Shown here piece after piece: positions 10,713 through 22,206 of a stretch of DNA of 64,000 bases. A program made the position numbers and the translations under genes. Under the pieces are notes generated by a model, which saw nothing but the letters and a program-made list of their open reading frames with translations, was not told the origin of the DNA and made no database searches. The number at the start of each line of letters is the position of its first letter. Position 1 is the first letter of the stretch. This DNA comes from Unio delphinus. Taxonomy: Eukaryota > Mollusca > Bivalvia > Unionida > Unionidae. The stretch covers positions 16,890,001 to 16,954,000 of the forward strand of contig JAQISU010000108.1 in assembly GCA_029339505.1 (NCBI GenBank). The letters run 5' to 3'.

Positions 10713-12464
10713 GACAAATATGTCTACTTTAAGGTACTGGCCATTTAATTTTTTTAAAGGGGGGTGTACTATGGTTTTTTTTAGAGCTGAGATATTTTAT
10801 TCTTTATTTCAAGATAATTAATTTCTTTTTTCAGATAATGTAATACACTTAAAATGATGCTATTTTTTAATAATCAAAATTGATTGATTTAGATTTGTTA
10901 TAAATGAAGCATTGGCATTCTCCTCTTTGCCAGCTTTCTAGTATGTATAATACATTGATTGACAGAGTCTTTGTTTGTGTCCAGATTTATGGCATCTGAA
11001 GCACTCAATCTGTTTGCCATGATGGCATACCTGTGTCACATACCCAGTTTCTCCACAGTAGAGACAGTACTCTTCATTATAGTGTTAATATTTTTAAGTA
11101 GCTGAGCGGTTACTTTTCTGCTTAAATGAATTTTGTCTCATTGGTAGAGGCTTAGGTTGACATCCTGGTTCTGAAGAAAGAAAGATGTATATTGTGTAAT
11201 GTATTGTAGGTTGAAGTCTTGTACATCTTTATACCACAACATAAGAATAACTGTTGTATGAATATGGTAACACACACTATCTGAATGTTGATGCATTAAA
11301 TACAGTAAATTATGATGTAGATAATGAAGTAATTATTGATACCATATGGATTGCATTAGAATTAATGAAGATATATCTAACTCAAGAGTTTAGGATCCTT
11401 TACTATAAATCTACATTTATTTCAGTCTAATAAATTAAAATACACATAACCAAATACAAAGATAATTACAGGTAACTTCATGCAACCTAATCTACCTAAC
11501 TCAAATTAACCATACAATTTGACCAGGTTATCATCTTGTCTTTTGAAGCTTTTATATTTTATATTTATATTACAAATTCCTAGTTTATTAACTTGTTATT
11601 CCAGTCCCATATATTAATTGCAGTGACATTTCCCTTTGAATCACCTTCTCCACCCACCTACCCTATTCCCTGTACCTAGAACATGGTGGTTACCACTCTA
11701 GATGATAAAACATCTGTCTCATAGAATTCTCCTGTGCAATGTCAAATTGAATGAAATCTACTTTAAAAAACATCTTTCTTGTAGAATTCTCTTGTGCAAT
11801 GCCAAATTGAACGAAGTTTCCTTTGAATGCCAGGTTTTCCAACTCAAGTTTTAGACTGACCCCATATACTTTGTTAGTTCCTAGTCTACTTTCTCTGATT
11901 TTTTTCCCTTGCATCCTTTAGAATTAGATTTTGACATGTCAAGGCTCTCAGCAAGGGATATTAGAACCCCTACTATGCTTTTGACATTAACTAAGCTAAG
12001 AACAAAGGATTACATTTCTCTGAAGTATTTGGGCAGCTCAAGATTGCATAATATTGAGGTATGGACTACTACTCTATTTAATAGAATTAAATCAGCATGC
12101 AATTTACAGGATACAAAATTCTCTTAGGAACAAGAGTTCATTATACCTCTGTAAAGGCTAGGAAATTCCCAGGTCCCAGCACTATAAAAGTTAAATTATT
12201 GTTGGTTCCTAATGTAAGTGGGGTATACTGTAGTATATATCATGGTATGTTCATAAATACATAGGTATACCTGTGGTCCGGAATATTTCATGATACTCGA
12301 CTGTCAATTACCTTTATCATACATGGGTACCAAGTTTTACAATGTCTCTTTTTATGTTGATATCATTTTAATCAGCAAATAAATGAACATTCCAGAAAGA
12401 TTTTAAAAAAATTAGCACAATATCAGCAGCAAGTCAAGGTAGTGGATATTGTCTGAAATGTCTT
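10713..12464. other. Intron sequence with one short tandem duplication
   Basis: Mostly featureless. At about 11700-11825 a roughly 66-bp segment occurs twice (ATAGAATTCTCCTGTGCAAT and TAGAATTCTCTTGTGCAATG begin matching blocks). No gene signal was recognised. Confidence 0.5.
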
Positions 12465-12616
12465 TTTCACTCACTAATGAGTCACCCTCTATAAATAAAA
12501 CATTATTATTATTATTTTTATTATTATTGTTATACTCTCCATAAGCGGGCCTTAAGGGAGAATAGCTCTGACTGATGAGTCACCCTCTATAAATAAAGCC
12601 ATATTATTATTATTAA

Positions 12617-12656
<40 letters not shown>

Positions 12657-12660
12657 GCCT
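12465..12660 (+). mobile_element. LINE 3' ends (family D) with ATT tails, plus orientation
   Basis: TGAGTCACCCTCTATAAATA occurs twice (12480 and 12578), each followed by an ATT-rich tail (12504-12530 and 12603-12656). Between them is GCGGGCCTTAAGGGAGAATA. The reverse complement of this order is at 52901-52990. This is typical of a truncated LINE 3' end whose tail is an ATT microsatellite, here partly duplicated. Confidence 0.75.
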
Positions 12661-14259
12661 TGCAAGTTTAAATGAAGACATAAAATTGGTAATAACAAGT
12701 TGGATATGTATTCATGCAGTGCAAAACAAAGTGTGTGGTGACCAAGATGAAGTCCTACACCTTGATCACATGGGGCAGTGTAGTATCTGCGCTATGGGGA
12801 AATAAGGCACAAGCAAGAGGGTTTTTCTTTTCTCAATGGATCTCTGATACCTCTAGTTATTCATGCTGACTCCTTGCACTAACTGACTGACTGAAATGGA
12901 TTTAGGTCGCTTGCGCACAAGGTGCTTTTGCAACCAGTTAATTCCCAAAAGTCGGGATTGTTAATTAGTCAGTGCTGCAGTGAATGGTTGCAACTGTGTG
13001 TCTATGCGAATGTTCACTTGATACATGTCTAACAACAGCAAGGCAGGAAGCAGCCAACAAATAATAGGTAAAGAAGATATCCTGTCAGACAATTTAGTTC
13101 CGCCACTTTAGTAGAAAGCGTTTTCTTTCCAGCCTTTATTCCAAATCACTAAATTCAGTGTAAGTTGTTTAAGCCAGCCAGAATTTTCCATATACCAATC
13201 AGTATATTTGATTTGGCTTTTTAAATAATCCTAGTTGACCTCAGAGAGAGCATTCCCTGCTGGTCTGATTGTGTTAGGTGCAGACTATTTATATAACTAT
13301 AATCTACATATAAAAATGCACAAATCTAAATTATATAATCCAAAATAAAGTTATATATCTACTCTCCATACACACACTTTTCCCACTGATGCTGTTTGCT
13401 AGAGTTTCCAAAATATTATTTTAAGTAGGAAATTACTTGTAAACTTTATTTTTACGAGCAAATTAATTTAAAATTAAGCAATAACTACCCAACTTTATTT
13501 TAAGTACTTTATACCTACTAAACAAGATTCAAATTTCCCTACAATTTTGACTGTTTAAGTAATAAGGCAAACTTGCTACAATTGATTTAATTAAGCTTTA
13601 CAAACACATCAACCGACTGTCATACCAGCTTCTTTTTTTAATTTTTCAGTTGAATACCATTGTATTTGAGTAGCTGCTGATAATACCGTATTTACCCAAA
13701 ATCCCTATCTCTAAATTGAACAGTGACTGAAGAAGTACTCCGTTATCATAGATATACTATTATTAAATTTATGGAGAGAATTTAGAAAATTTATTCATAA
13801 AATTCTCTTCTAAAACTTGTACTATAGCACCTGAAATAACTAAATGTAGCTTTATAATAACAGTCTGAAAATGACCTAAGAGGTTGAATGAAAATCATTG
13901 TCACCGAAGCAGTATTAGTCTGTTTGGAAGAATTTATTTTATCTGTGGAAAATGAGAATGGCAAATGAACAGATTATAAGTCTATGTCTATGTATGTCTG
14001 TAATCTGCATGCTAGAAATATGGCAAATATGTCAACAACAACAACAAAATCATACCATCATGTACAGAGAGGCCTTGTAAAGATAAGAAGAATATTATCA
14101 GGCTAAAGTTAGTTATTTCAGGTGCTAGGGTATATGTATGAGTTTTATGAAGAGAAGATGATACATTTGCGTTTCAAATTTTTAAATTGTTTCTATTGTG
14201 GAGCCCATACTTCTAATAAGATTTTGATAAAACTTGTCTTTCTAAAACATTTTGTGCAG

Positions 14260-14264
<5 letters not shown>
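12661..14264. other. Intron sequence without recognised feature
   Basis: No repeat unit, motif or splice-flanked open frame was recognised. Confidence 0.4.

Positions 14265-14302
<38 letters not shown>
14265..14302. repeat. (CA)n microsatellite
   Basis: About 19 CA units. Confidence 0.97.
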
Positions 14303-14305
<3 letters not shown>

Positions 14306-14344
14306 GCATGCTAAAATTTGCTATGCAGTATCTTGTTTTCAACA

Positions 14345-14730
14345 CTGTCATAACATTGATTTGGGAAAGTGCATCCACAAGAACACTTTAGGAGGCTGAG
14401 GTGTACACCCTTTAACATCAAAGGGTCAGTCAAAACTTTTAAATCAATCTTCCGGATTCCACTCCTGGTCACAAAGGATAGTGGAAAGTTCCATCTTGTA
14501 ATCAGTCTCTCTCCTTTAACTGGTTTCTTCTTAAGGAACCTTTCAAGATAGAGACCACATCCTTAATCTGGAAGGTAATGCATCCATCAGATTGTGGGGG
14601 GCAGGAGTTGTCTCCATGGACCATAATGATGTTTGCCTAATCTAATACATCCGTATTTCCAAGGACCAGGAAGTAAAAATGTTTATTTGGGTATAGGTCT
14701 AGGTTTTGGAATTTCCTTAGTGTATTTTAC
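14345..14730 (+). pseudogene. DIRS-like reverse transcriptase, N-terminal part (second copy)
   Basis: A plus frame reads RIPLLVTKDSGKFHLVISLS, matching the DIRS-type block 'F.VPK.SGKFRPVISL.PLN.FL'. After a shift, VVSMDHNDVCLI and then YIRISKDQEVKMFIWV correspond to 'SLDLKDAYFHIPI....RKYLRF', where the first catalytic aspartate would lie (here D replaced or shifted). Several stops and shifts are present. The frame is then interrupted by about 0.57 kb of AT-rich sequence before resuming at 15300. Confidence 0.7.
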
Positions 14731-15299
14731 ATAATCCAGGTTATGATTTTTTTTGTGTAAATATCAGGATTATTTTGGAAGGTTATTTTCCGTTAGATAA
14801 TATTTTTAAAAATGAAAATGTTAATTGTGACCTGATTTCAAGTAGAGATCTTTATAATCTTGTAACTGAGAGGATTTTTTTTAGTTATGCTTTATGATCA
14901 AGCACTTTGAAGTTGTAGTATATATTGTGTCCAGTTGGGTGGAATTTTATTTCTTCAAATTATTGAATTCAAGAGAGTGATTTGATATAATTCTTGGACA
15001 TAGACATTCACTGGAATTTATAGTGAATTCAAACCTGGAATTATATTGATTTGTTTCAACAAAAGACTGTTGACACATCAATACTCTATAGGCTACCACA
15101 GACTCATTGCCTTCATTTTTTTAAAAATTTATTATGGACTTCTACTGAATTATATTCATGACTTTAAATTATTATAACTTGTGTCTGTTACTCTTGGATT
15201 ATTTTGGGATTTAATTTCCAATACATGTACTAAAAGTTGTTTTTAAAAAATAATTTTCAATTTGTATTCTTGGGAAATAAATTATTTGTTGAATTAAAA
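14731..15299. other. AT-rich insertion inside the DIRS-like copy
   Basis: Interrupts the retroelement reading between its RT palm and the later RT/RNase H part. No terminal repeats or target duplications were found, so it may be decayed element sequence rather than a discrete insert. Confidence 0.4.
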
Positions 15300-16015
15300 A
15301 AAAACCTTTCTGATTTTCTCTTTTTTCTAGCATAGACTCGTAAGAACTGTCCCTTTTCAGGATCAGTTCTGTTGTTGGTCTACAGTAAATCAGTCTTTTT
15401 TTTTACAAACCTTGGTAAATCAGAGCTCATCACATCTCAAGACATCATTTATGTGCAGATGAATTTCTTCAGGAACCAGAACTTAGTCTTGGTTCCATAG
15501 ATTTGGATGGATCGAATCCTGGCACTTCTATAGGTTCTACAAGTATAGACATGTAAAACTGTTTCCTCGCCATTACCTATTAGAACTGAGAGTCCAGAGA
15601 TCTGATCGTGTCAGGATGTCTCTATGTGTGCTGTTTACAATTTCGCTTTCTTACAAGGTGAAAACCACTCAGAATCTTTCTCAGCTCTGATCCCATGAGA
15701 ATAGAGTTTTTATCAGCACTTTGACTTGATAAATTTGGACTAGGTCCTGATGCATGTCCCCGATTACTTTCATGTCTGTTCACTGGTGTAACAGATTCTG
15801 GGTGGGGTGCACATTTAGAGCTGAAGGGTATAATTCATAAGGGTCCCTCCAAATAAACAACCTAGAAATGACAGCTGTATTATCTAGTCTTGCAAGGATG
15901 CATCAGCAGACAACACAACCATTGTAGGGTATCTCCAATGTCAGGGAGGCACACATTGGCATACTCTTTGCATGGAGGTCTGGAACATTCTAATCAGGCT
16001 CACCAAACTTTTTTC
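15300..16015 (+). pseudogene. DIRS-like RT end and RNase H (second copy, continued)
   Basis: Readable in alternating frames. SELIPSQ-like coding lies near 15420-15450. VTDSGWGAHLELKG lies near 15785-15830, the RNase H start with its Asp. NNLEMTAVLSSLARMHQ follows near 15860-15910. DNTTIVGYLQCQGGTHWHTL lies near 15918-15975, matching the 'DNTTVV.YI..QGGT.S..L' signature shared by DIRS-type RNase H domains. The order equals that of the 2.8-4.1 kb copy. The copy ends where a decayed pogo-like element begins. Confidence 0.8.
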
Positions 16016-16350
16016 TGCCTAGGTTCTATGTTCAGTGACTTATGAAATGAAATAATTTGTGTTCAGCTCATGCCTCCCGCCCCAAACTGCATGATACAAT
16101 AAAATAGATTAATAAAATGCTTATTTCATAATGAAATGAAAAATTCTAACTTTGTAATGTTATCAATTATTTCTCATTTTTGTTATTCATGAGCATTATA
16201 TTAACTTTGCTACATAGTGTATATTACTTTTTTTAGATAACATATGACACACTGTTTATTGATGTAAATATAGGGCAACAAATAGGGCAACAAATCATGT
16301 TTGGTTGTAATGTTATCTGCCCAAACCCTTGATCCAGCCAATTCACAAAC
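16016..16350 (+). mobile_element. Decayed 5' part of a pogo-like transposon (copy 2)
   Basis: Aligns by eye with 18920-19290: ACAATAAAATAGATTAATAA, then TTTGTAATGTTATCAATTAT and AATCATGTTTGGTTGT against the counterparts in the better copy. No ends or transposase remain. Confidence 0.7.
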
Positions 16351-16402
<52 letters not shown>

Positions 16403-16615
16403 AACCAGTTGCTTGAAGGCACCCACAATTCATGCATTACATGTATCATGAATATTGAGAGAGATAGAGAGATCAACCTATTGCTTGAAGGCACCTGCTA
16501 TTCATGCATGACATGTATCATGACTTGTAATGGAGAAAGAGATCAACCAATTGCTTGATGACACCAAGCATTCATGTGTGTCATGTATTATGTCTATTAC
16601 CTTAAACTAAGCAAT
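16351..16615. repeat. (GA)n microsatellite plus three ~72-bp tandem units
   Basis: About 25 GA units (16352-16400) open the first of three units. Each unit has AGAGATCAACCAGTTGCTTG or a variant, then GGCACC, a TTCATGCAT-like stretch and ACATGTATCATG. Each unit starts with a purine run, so the microsatellite probably expanded from one of them. Confidence 0.85.
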
Positions 16616-16679
16616 AGAAAGGAGCAAAAATGAAAATGTTTTGTAAAATTAAATAAATTATTTATTGCCCCCATAATAG

Positions 16680-16935
16680 AAAATGAAAACTTAAAAAAAA
16701 CATACAGAGTTACAAATTAAATCCCAGATTGTCCAAAACATTTTATCAGCAGTCCAATAAATAAAAATCGTAACTAAATTCCAGTGGTATTCCAAGTAAG
16801 ATCCAATGATGAAGGTGTTCATGTGCCATTGGCCTTAAATGTACTAATGTGTCAATGACCTAAGTGTGATAATGTACCAACAGTATTTTTGATGAATGAC
16901 AAAAATATAATCCAAGATACTTGTAAAATATTCCC
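16680..16935. repeat. Dispersed repeat family R1, copy 2
   Basis: TGGTATTCCAAGTAAGATCC, a GTACCAACAG segment, and ATGACAAAAATATAATCCAA with AGATAC, in the same order as 5825-5920. It lies after the tail of the decayed pogo copy. Confidence 0.6.
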
Positions 16936-18842
16936 CTCGTAGTAAGAGGGGTAGTTAATTTGATTAGCTATGTTATCAAGGGAATGACATCCCTCAATAG
17001 TATGACCCGGTGTGAATGAAAAGATAGAATATCAACAGAAAACTGGGCAAGACTATTGGGAAGAAATAATGCCATATGAGCTTCCTTAGAGTAGTGTTAC
17101 AGGGTGGTGTATATAATGTTATTATATATCCCATCTCATTTGTTACTCGGTATTTAGGAGATGACTGCCCTCGATATAACTCACCCAGTTCGAGTAAACT
17201 TACATATAGAATAAGTAGGAATCTAAGCAGATATATCGAACAGAATGACTTGAGCCCCCATATACAAAAGAATAAATATTTAATCAATTACAAACAATGG
17301 AAAATCAATATAATTCATTAGAAAGATATACTTCTTTATAATAAATCTGTCTTTGCACCCTTTAAGGCAATTAGATTTATATAAAAATAAAAAGAATACC
17401 GGTAGCCAATCTGTGTACAGATAGGATTTTTTTCTCATCATGCGATCAAGTTAACAGTTGAAATTGTTGCCGTGTGTGAGTGCATGACCTGCTTAGCGAT
17501 GGTTCCCTACAATTCATCCTTTCACTCCTTTCCTCTTGTTTTCCTTTCTCTCCGACTTTCTCGCGGTTTTGCCTCCCTTCTTTGGGTGGACAGGATGATA
17601 TGTAGAGTTCTCAATGCATCTGAAGATGTCCCAAATATATCTCTGGAGACTTCTCACTGTGTCTGAAGTTATCCCAAATATACCTCTGCCTGCAGACTTT
17701 TCAACATGTGTGTGAAGAGCTATTTTCCCCTTGTAAAGAGAAACAGAGAGCTATCTTAAGTTTTCCTATCGGCTATTCCACGGAGAGTGAATAATTTCTC
17801 CCTCCCATGTTATCAGATTTCACTATCGGCATTCAAACAGATGTCAAAGGCTATTTTACCGAGCTATACACGGCAGACACAAAACAATCTTAGTTTCCTA
17901 ATTATGCTATTTCAGCGAATACACAATTCTAGTCTATCGTACATGAAATCATTTAAGATGGGTGAATTCAAGTGGATTTTCGTAACTCATATAACTGAAG
18001 TAATACATGAAATATTAGAATACCCCATTGCTATACAACAAGACAACAAATTGAACTATTCGTCATACTTCTATAAAAGAAATATAAAATTCAGCACAGT
18101 TATACTCATATCAGGAAAAATTGATTAATGAATTTAAACTAAATTCATGCACATATTATCAGACAATTCAAGCAAAACTATATAATAACATAAACGAACT
18201 TCATGAAATTGATGCAAAATACCTTAAGTTGTGTCGTTTATACCCCATTTCTTTTCAGGCATCTGGCCCCTTTGGTCAACATTTACCACGAGGAGAATTT
18301 CTTGCAAATTCTGTCCTCGGAGTCAAAGACTGAAGTCCAAAGACTAGTATCCTCCCTTGCAGAGCAGCTTAGACTGATTTGAATTTTCGATGTACGCTAT
18401 TAAACTAGGAATCTCAGTGTGGGAACTACACCCCTTCATTTACTGTGGCTAATCATAATTACGTACATTTTCCACCTTTTTGGAAGTGCCAAACCTTGGG
18501 TCAGTCTGACCTCCTATGTTGATTACTGGTCACTGGAAATTCTCAATTCGTGACAGTTTCACCATGAAATCAAAGTTTAGAGATTTTCCTAATAGTCTAT
18601 TTGACTCCTGCATAAACAAATGCAAACACATGTTTAATTTCAGAACATAGTTCTCCCTCTCGAAAAGACATTCAAAACATTGCAGTGTGATGATTGATTT
18701 GTGTCCATTCTCTAGAAATCTAATTAATGGTTATCTGGTTTCAGCTAATGGGTTCAAGATAGATTGCCAGAAATTCGCCTATCACAACTAGAAAATAACA
18801 ATTTTAATCAAACAAATTAATAGTGGTAATTTGAATTCAACG
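16936..18842. other. Unclassified block of different composition
   Basis: Less AT-rich than its neighbours, with CpG-containing words (TCTCGCGG, CTCGATATAAC, TACACGGCAG) scarce elsewhere in the intron. Several short overlapping open frames (17076-18333) show no recognisable domain. It could be a young insertion such as an LTR. No convincing TG...CA ends or target duplication were found, so it is left unnamed. Confidence 0.45.
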
Positions 18843-21163
18843 TACCGTATTTACCGCATATGTTGGGACACGAAAAAATAATTATTTTTTTTCGTGTCCC
18901 AGAACTTATGGTGAACTTTTTTTAAACCTACATCATGTGTCCCAAGACTTAGGAAATGAAAAACATGTTCAATTTCCCCCCACCCCCGGCCAACAACTGG
19001 CCACACCGCATGTTACAATAAAATAGATAAATAAAATGCGTACTTGATCATAAAATAAAATAAACAAGAAACTAAACTTGTAATGTCATCATTTATTCAC
19101 ATTTTTTGTCGACATTAGCATTTTATTAAAGGAAAAATATATCCACAAACTCCGTATGAGTAGCGCATGAATCCATTATCCATAGCGTAATAGCTTTCGT
19201 CAGACAACGCAACACATTAGTCATTGACGTGAATATTGAGAAACGAATCATGTTTAGTTGTCCTCAAAGGTTTGAATGTTATGAAAATGAAAACTGGATT
19301 CCGCAAAATCACATATGAATGAGATAGAGAAAGAAAGAGTTAGAATTTTCAGCCCCATTGGTCGAAAGCAACTGACATTTACGCGTGATACGGTGTAAGG
19401 TACAAAATAACCAAGAGTGTATTATATCCAGGGTAACAATATGACAATATCTCGCAAACTAAAATCATTATTAGAAATACATTCACTGCAAAGTACAAAT
19501 GACAATCTTTTTGATTCCATGGGATACAAAAAGTATTATTAAAGCAAGTTAATGCTGTATATACTATTTACCGAATAACCAGTTTGTATCAATTACGACT
19601 GCAGACGGCATATAACTGAAAGCCCAGGTGTTGAATAAACACACCTTGTAACAGCCATAAACTCATTGTTTGAACTTACTGGCAGGATATCAAATACAAA
19701 GGTTAATTTATTACAAAACAAACCGACCCCGGAAGCTGACATTGGATTCCTATTAGCGTGGAGATTTTTTTAAACTATGCATGTGTATACAAAGTCGGCC
19801 GACATAGGGAAGCCAAGGAAAATGACCACACGTCTCGTATTAAGAGTGCAGATAAACAAACAGTTGTGGACTGCATTTTGAAAGCAGTCGAATCGCTTCA
19901 GGACAAGCCAGATCTGATCTGAAAATCATTTAAAGTTTGTGGGTACAGTCCTACCCATTTATCTCGTTATCCTCGGGCCCAAAGAAATAGTGTCGACATA
20001 GGCGGATGTTCAGATAAGTGGGGGCGGGGGGGGGGGGGGGGGGGGCTGAAAAAAAAAAAGATTAACATGAAGACAGTATCAGTGTGAAATACACTTGTAT
20101 ATTGATAAATTACATTTTGGTTACCTTTGTGTAATAAAATCCAAATTAAAATGTTGCATTGATCACATCCTGATACGAAATTCAACGTCGGCATTCTCAC
20201 ATTATCAAAATATTTCACAGACCTCTTTGCGAGATGTACATCCATTAACTTCCTTACAAGCCAGATATTTAGTTTCCAGAAACTGTAAATTTAATTTGCG
20301 TTTTACCTTGCAGTTGGTAGCCATCGTAAATGTAAATAAAGTTAAAAACGAAACTTTCACAGCAAAAAAAAACTTGTTTTAATCACCGATCACTTTCAAA
20401 TGTCTCGGAAAAGCGTAATCCGTATTTTCACACAATTTTTATATATGGAATTCAGAAAATCACGTATACAGGAGTCCTCTGTACGCATAAATTTCCTGGA
20501 CTGTAAATTTAAGGGCTTGCTAATCCTGCTTCGACCACCTGTTGATTGGGAAATTGTGTTCATCAATTGATCCTTTTAGCTGTGCTGATATTTACAATCA
20601 GAAAATTCAGTGGCTGAATGACCCACAGATGTACATGCCGTCATTGTAAGAGTACATCTGAAGAACATGACTCACAAGCGAGTCGGCAAGATCAAAGACT
20701 TAACTAGCTGAAGAGTGGTGAGAAAATGTGCTGCTATGTTTTTTTGATCCGACCGCGACATCAAAAGCCTGGCAGCAAGATCAACTAATTGTTGAACAAA
20801 GTATGGGTCGGAACTGGCAGTTTGTCGACATAAATTATTAGAAAGCAAAGTACAGTCACTATCTACTGGTATATCTCTCTCTCTGTCTCTTTCTTTTTCT
20901 CTCTCTCTCTGAATATATTTTTACTAAAAGTGAAAACAAACAACACTCGGAGTTTTCTTTTTTAAAGTTTTGCTTAATAAAATATACGTTTGAGTACATT
21001 TTCTGACATGTACTTTTCGAATTATTTAAAAGGTGTCCCACAACTTACGACTCAAAAAAAGCTATGTGTCCCAGAATATACAGTGCACAAAAAAATTACT
21101 TTTAAAATAAAATTATGGTGTCCCAACAAATACGGTGTCCCAACATATACGGTAAATACGGTA
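18843..21163 (+). mobile_element. Pogo-like DNA transposon with complete ends
   Basis: Terminal inverted repeats of about 27 bp: the left starts CCGTATTTACCGCATATG and runs into TTGGGACAC; the right, reverse complemented, starts CCGTATTTACCGTATATG and runs into TTGGGACAC. A TA dinucleotide lies at each edge (18843-18844 and 21162-21163), the target duplication of the Tc1/mariner/pogo superfamily. Next to the right end the GTGTCCCAACA block is doubled. The interior carries only a transposase C-terminal remnant (19780-19945), a 20-nt G run (20026-20045) and no full transposase, so it is non-autonomous. Confidence 0.85.
19780..19945 (+). pseudogene. Pogo/jerky-type transposase, C-terminal remnant
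   Basis: A plus frame reads KQTVVDCILKAVESLQDKPD, then LI, a stop, and KSFKVCG. Pogo-type DDE transposases commonly end their catalytic domain with 'I.KSFK.CGI', which is what places the remnant. It lies inside the TA-flanked element, supporting its class. The catalytic residues upstream are not visible. Confidence 0.6.
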
Positions 21164-22206
21164 AATGATATTTCAGGACTTAGCAGCAGTGTCTAATTAC
21201 ATCATCATATTGAGTGGTGAAAAGAGTGCAATGTCCATGACTAATTGTATCACCTTCTCTTCAACTGTGTTCCAAGGTTTCTATTTCCTTGAGTCTTCCC
21301 TTTCCAACAGCCTCGTCCTTCTTAGACTTCCTGGAATTTACTCTCTACTCATCACTTTCCCCTTTCGGGTCACACATGTCGCTTTTCCCTTCTTTGTTTT
21401 TTGGGACTCCATTTCCAGACTGTCAAGTCCTCTCTCCCTTGGAAACTGTTTCCTTAAGTAATAAAATTATCCCTAAATCGCTCTATATGTATCACTTTCT
21501 AGATGTTTACCTTATTCTTCTACCTCCACTCTTTAGCTGCTTTATGGGAATGTTGTCATCATTGGAGGACATCATGATGTAGCATTTCATATACTACCGT
21601 ATCCTTCTACCTATACTCTTTAGTAAATATGACAAGCATTGTTTCTCTAGCTCTCATAATTTTGTCATAACATGTTGCCCAGATTTGCACCAACCTTTAA
21701 TAAAGTGGATATCTTAGTTCATCAGATTATGAGTACCTTCCATTTTTTTTGTTTTTAACGAGTTTTTAACATATCAGACTGCTCTCTTTACTGACAAATT
21801 TGGCTAATCAATAGCAGCTATTTACATGTTGGGTTTCTTTGTGGGAGTAAAATTTGGAACTTGGATAATTATAATTAGTTTTACACCCAGAATAACTACA
21901 TGTTTGTTTCATGGTATTTCTGTGCTGAAGCTTTTTAAATGATATTTTTTTAAATCAGAAATTAAAAGTCATGCTTAGGTTCATTTTTTGTACTTTCAGC
22001 CTTATATATCTTACATTTGATGGACTGATTCAAGTACACTGGTTTTCATCTATAAATCTTAGCCAATAAATGTTGAAAATGTAATTTTTTAAAATTTGTA
22101 CTCTTTTTCTTTTCCTAATGTTTCTAATTGTATTTATAGGGTCCATAGCAGTATCACACTTTATTTGGAACTGCATGGTGATGAAGTGCAATCTGATGGG
22201 AAACCA
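21164..22206. other. Intron sequence with a pyrimidine-rich stretch
   Basis: Positions 21240-21460 are rich in C and T on the plus strand, giving overlapping short open frames without domain character. Nothing else was recognised. A short open stretch after an acceptor-like TTATAG at 22139 has no donor. Confidence 0.4.

Noticed and set aside
16936..18450. Solo LTR with AAGGGGTGTAGTTCCC-like ends
   Set aside because: The similarity of GAGGGGTAGTT (left) to the inverted right end is short and there is no target duplication.
19948..20060. Second, nested Tigger-type terminus (CAGTCCTACCCATTTATCTC)
   Set aside because: Looks like a terminus by style, but no inverted partner was found within the element.
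22141..22206. Possible exon after TTATAG with an open reading (SSITLYLELHGDEVQ)
   Set aside because: No donor before the transposon end at 22207 and a stop at its edge. It cannot be fitted between the exons at 7662 and 34954.
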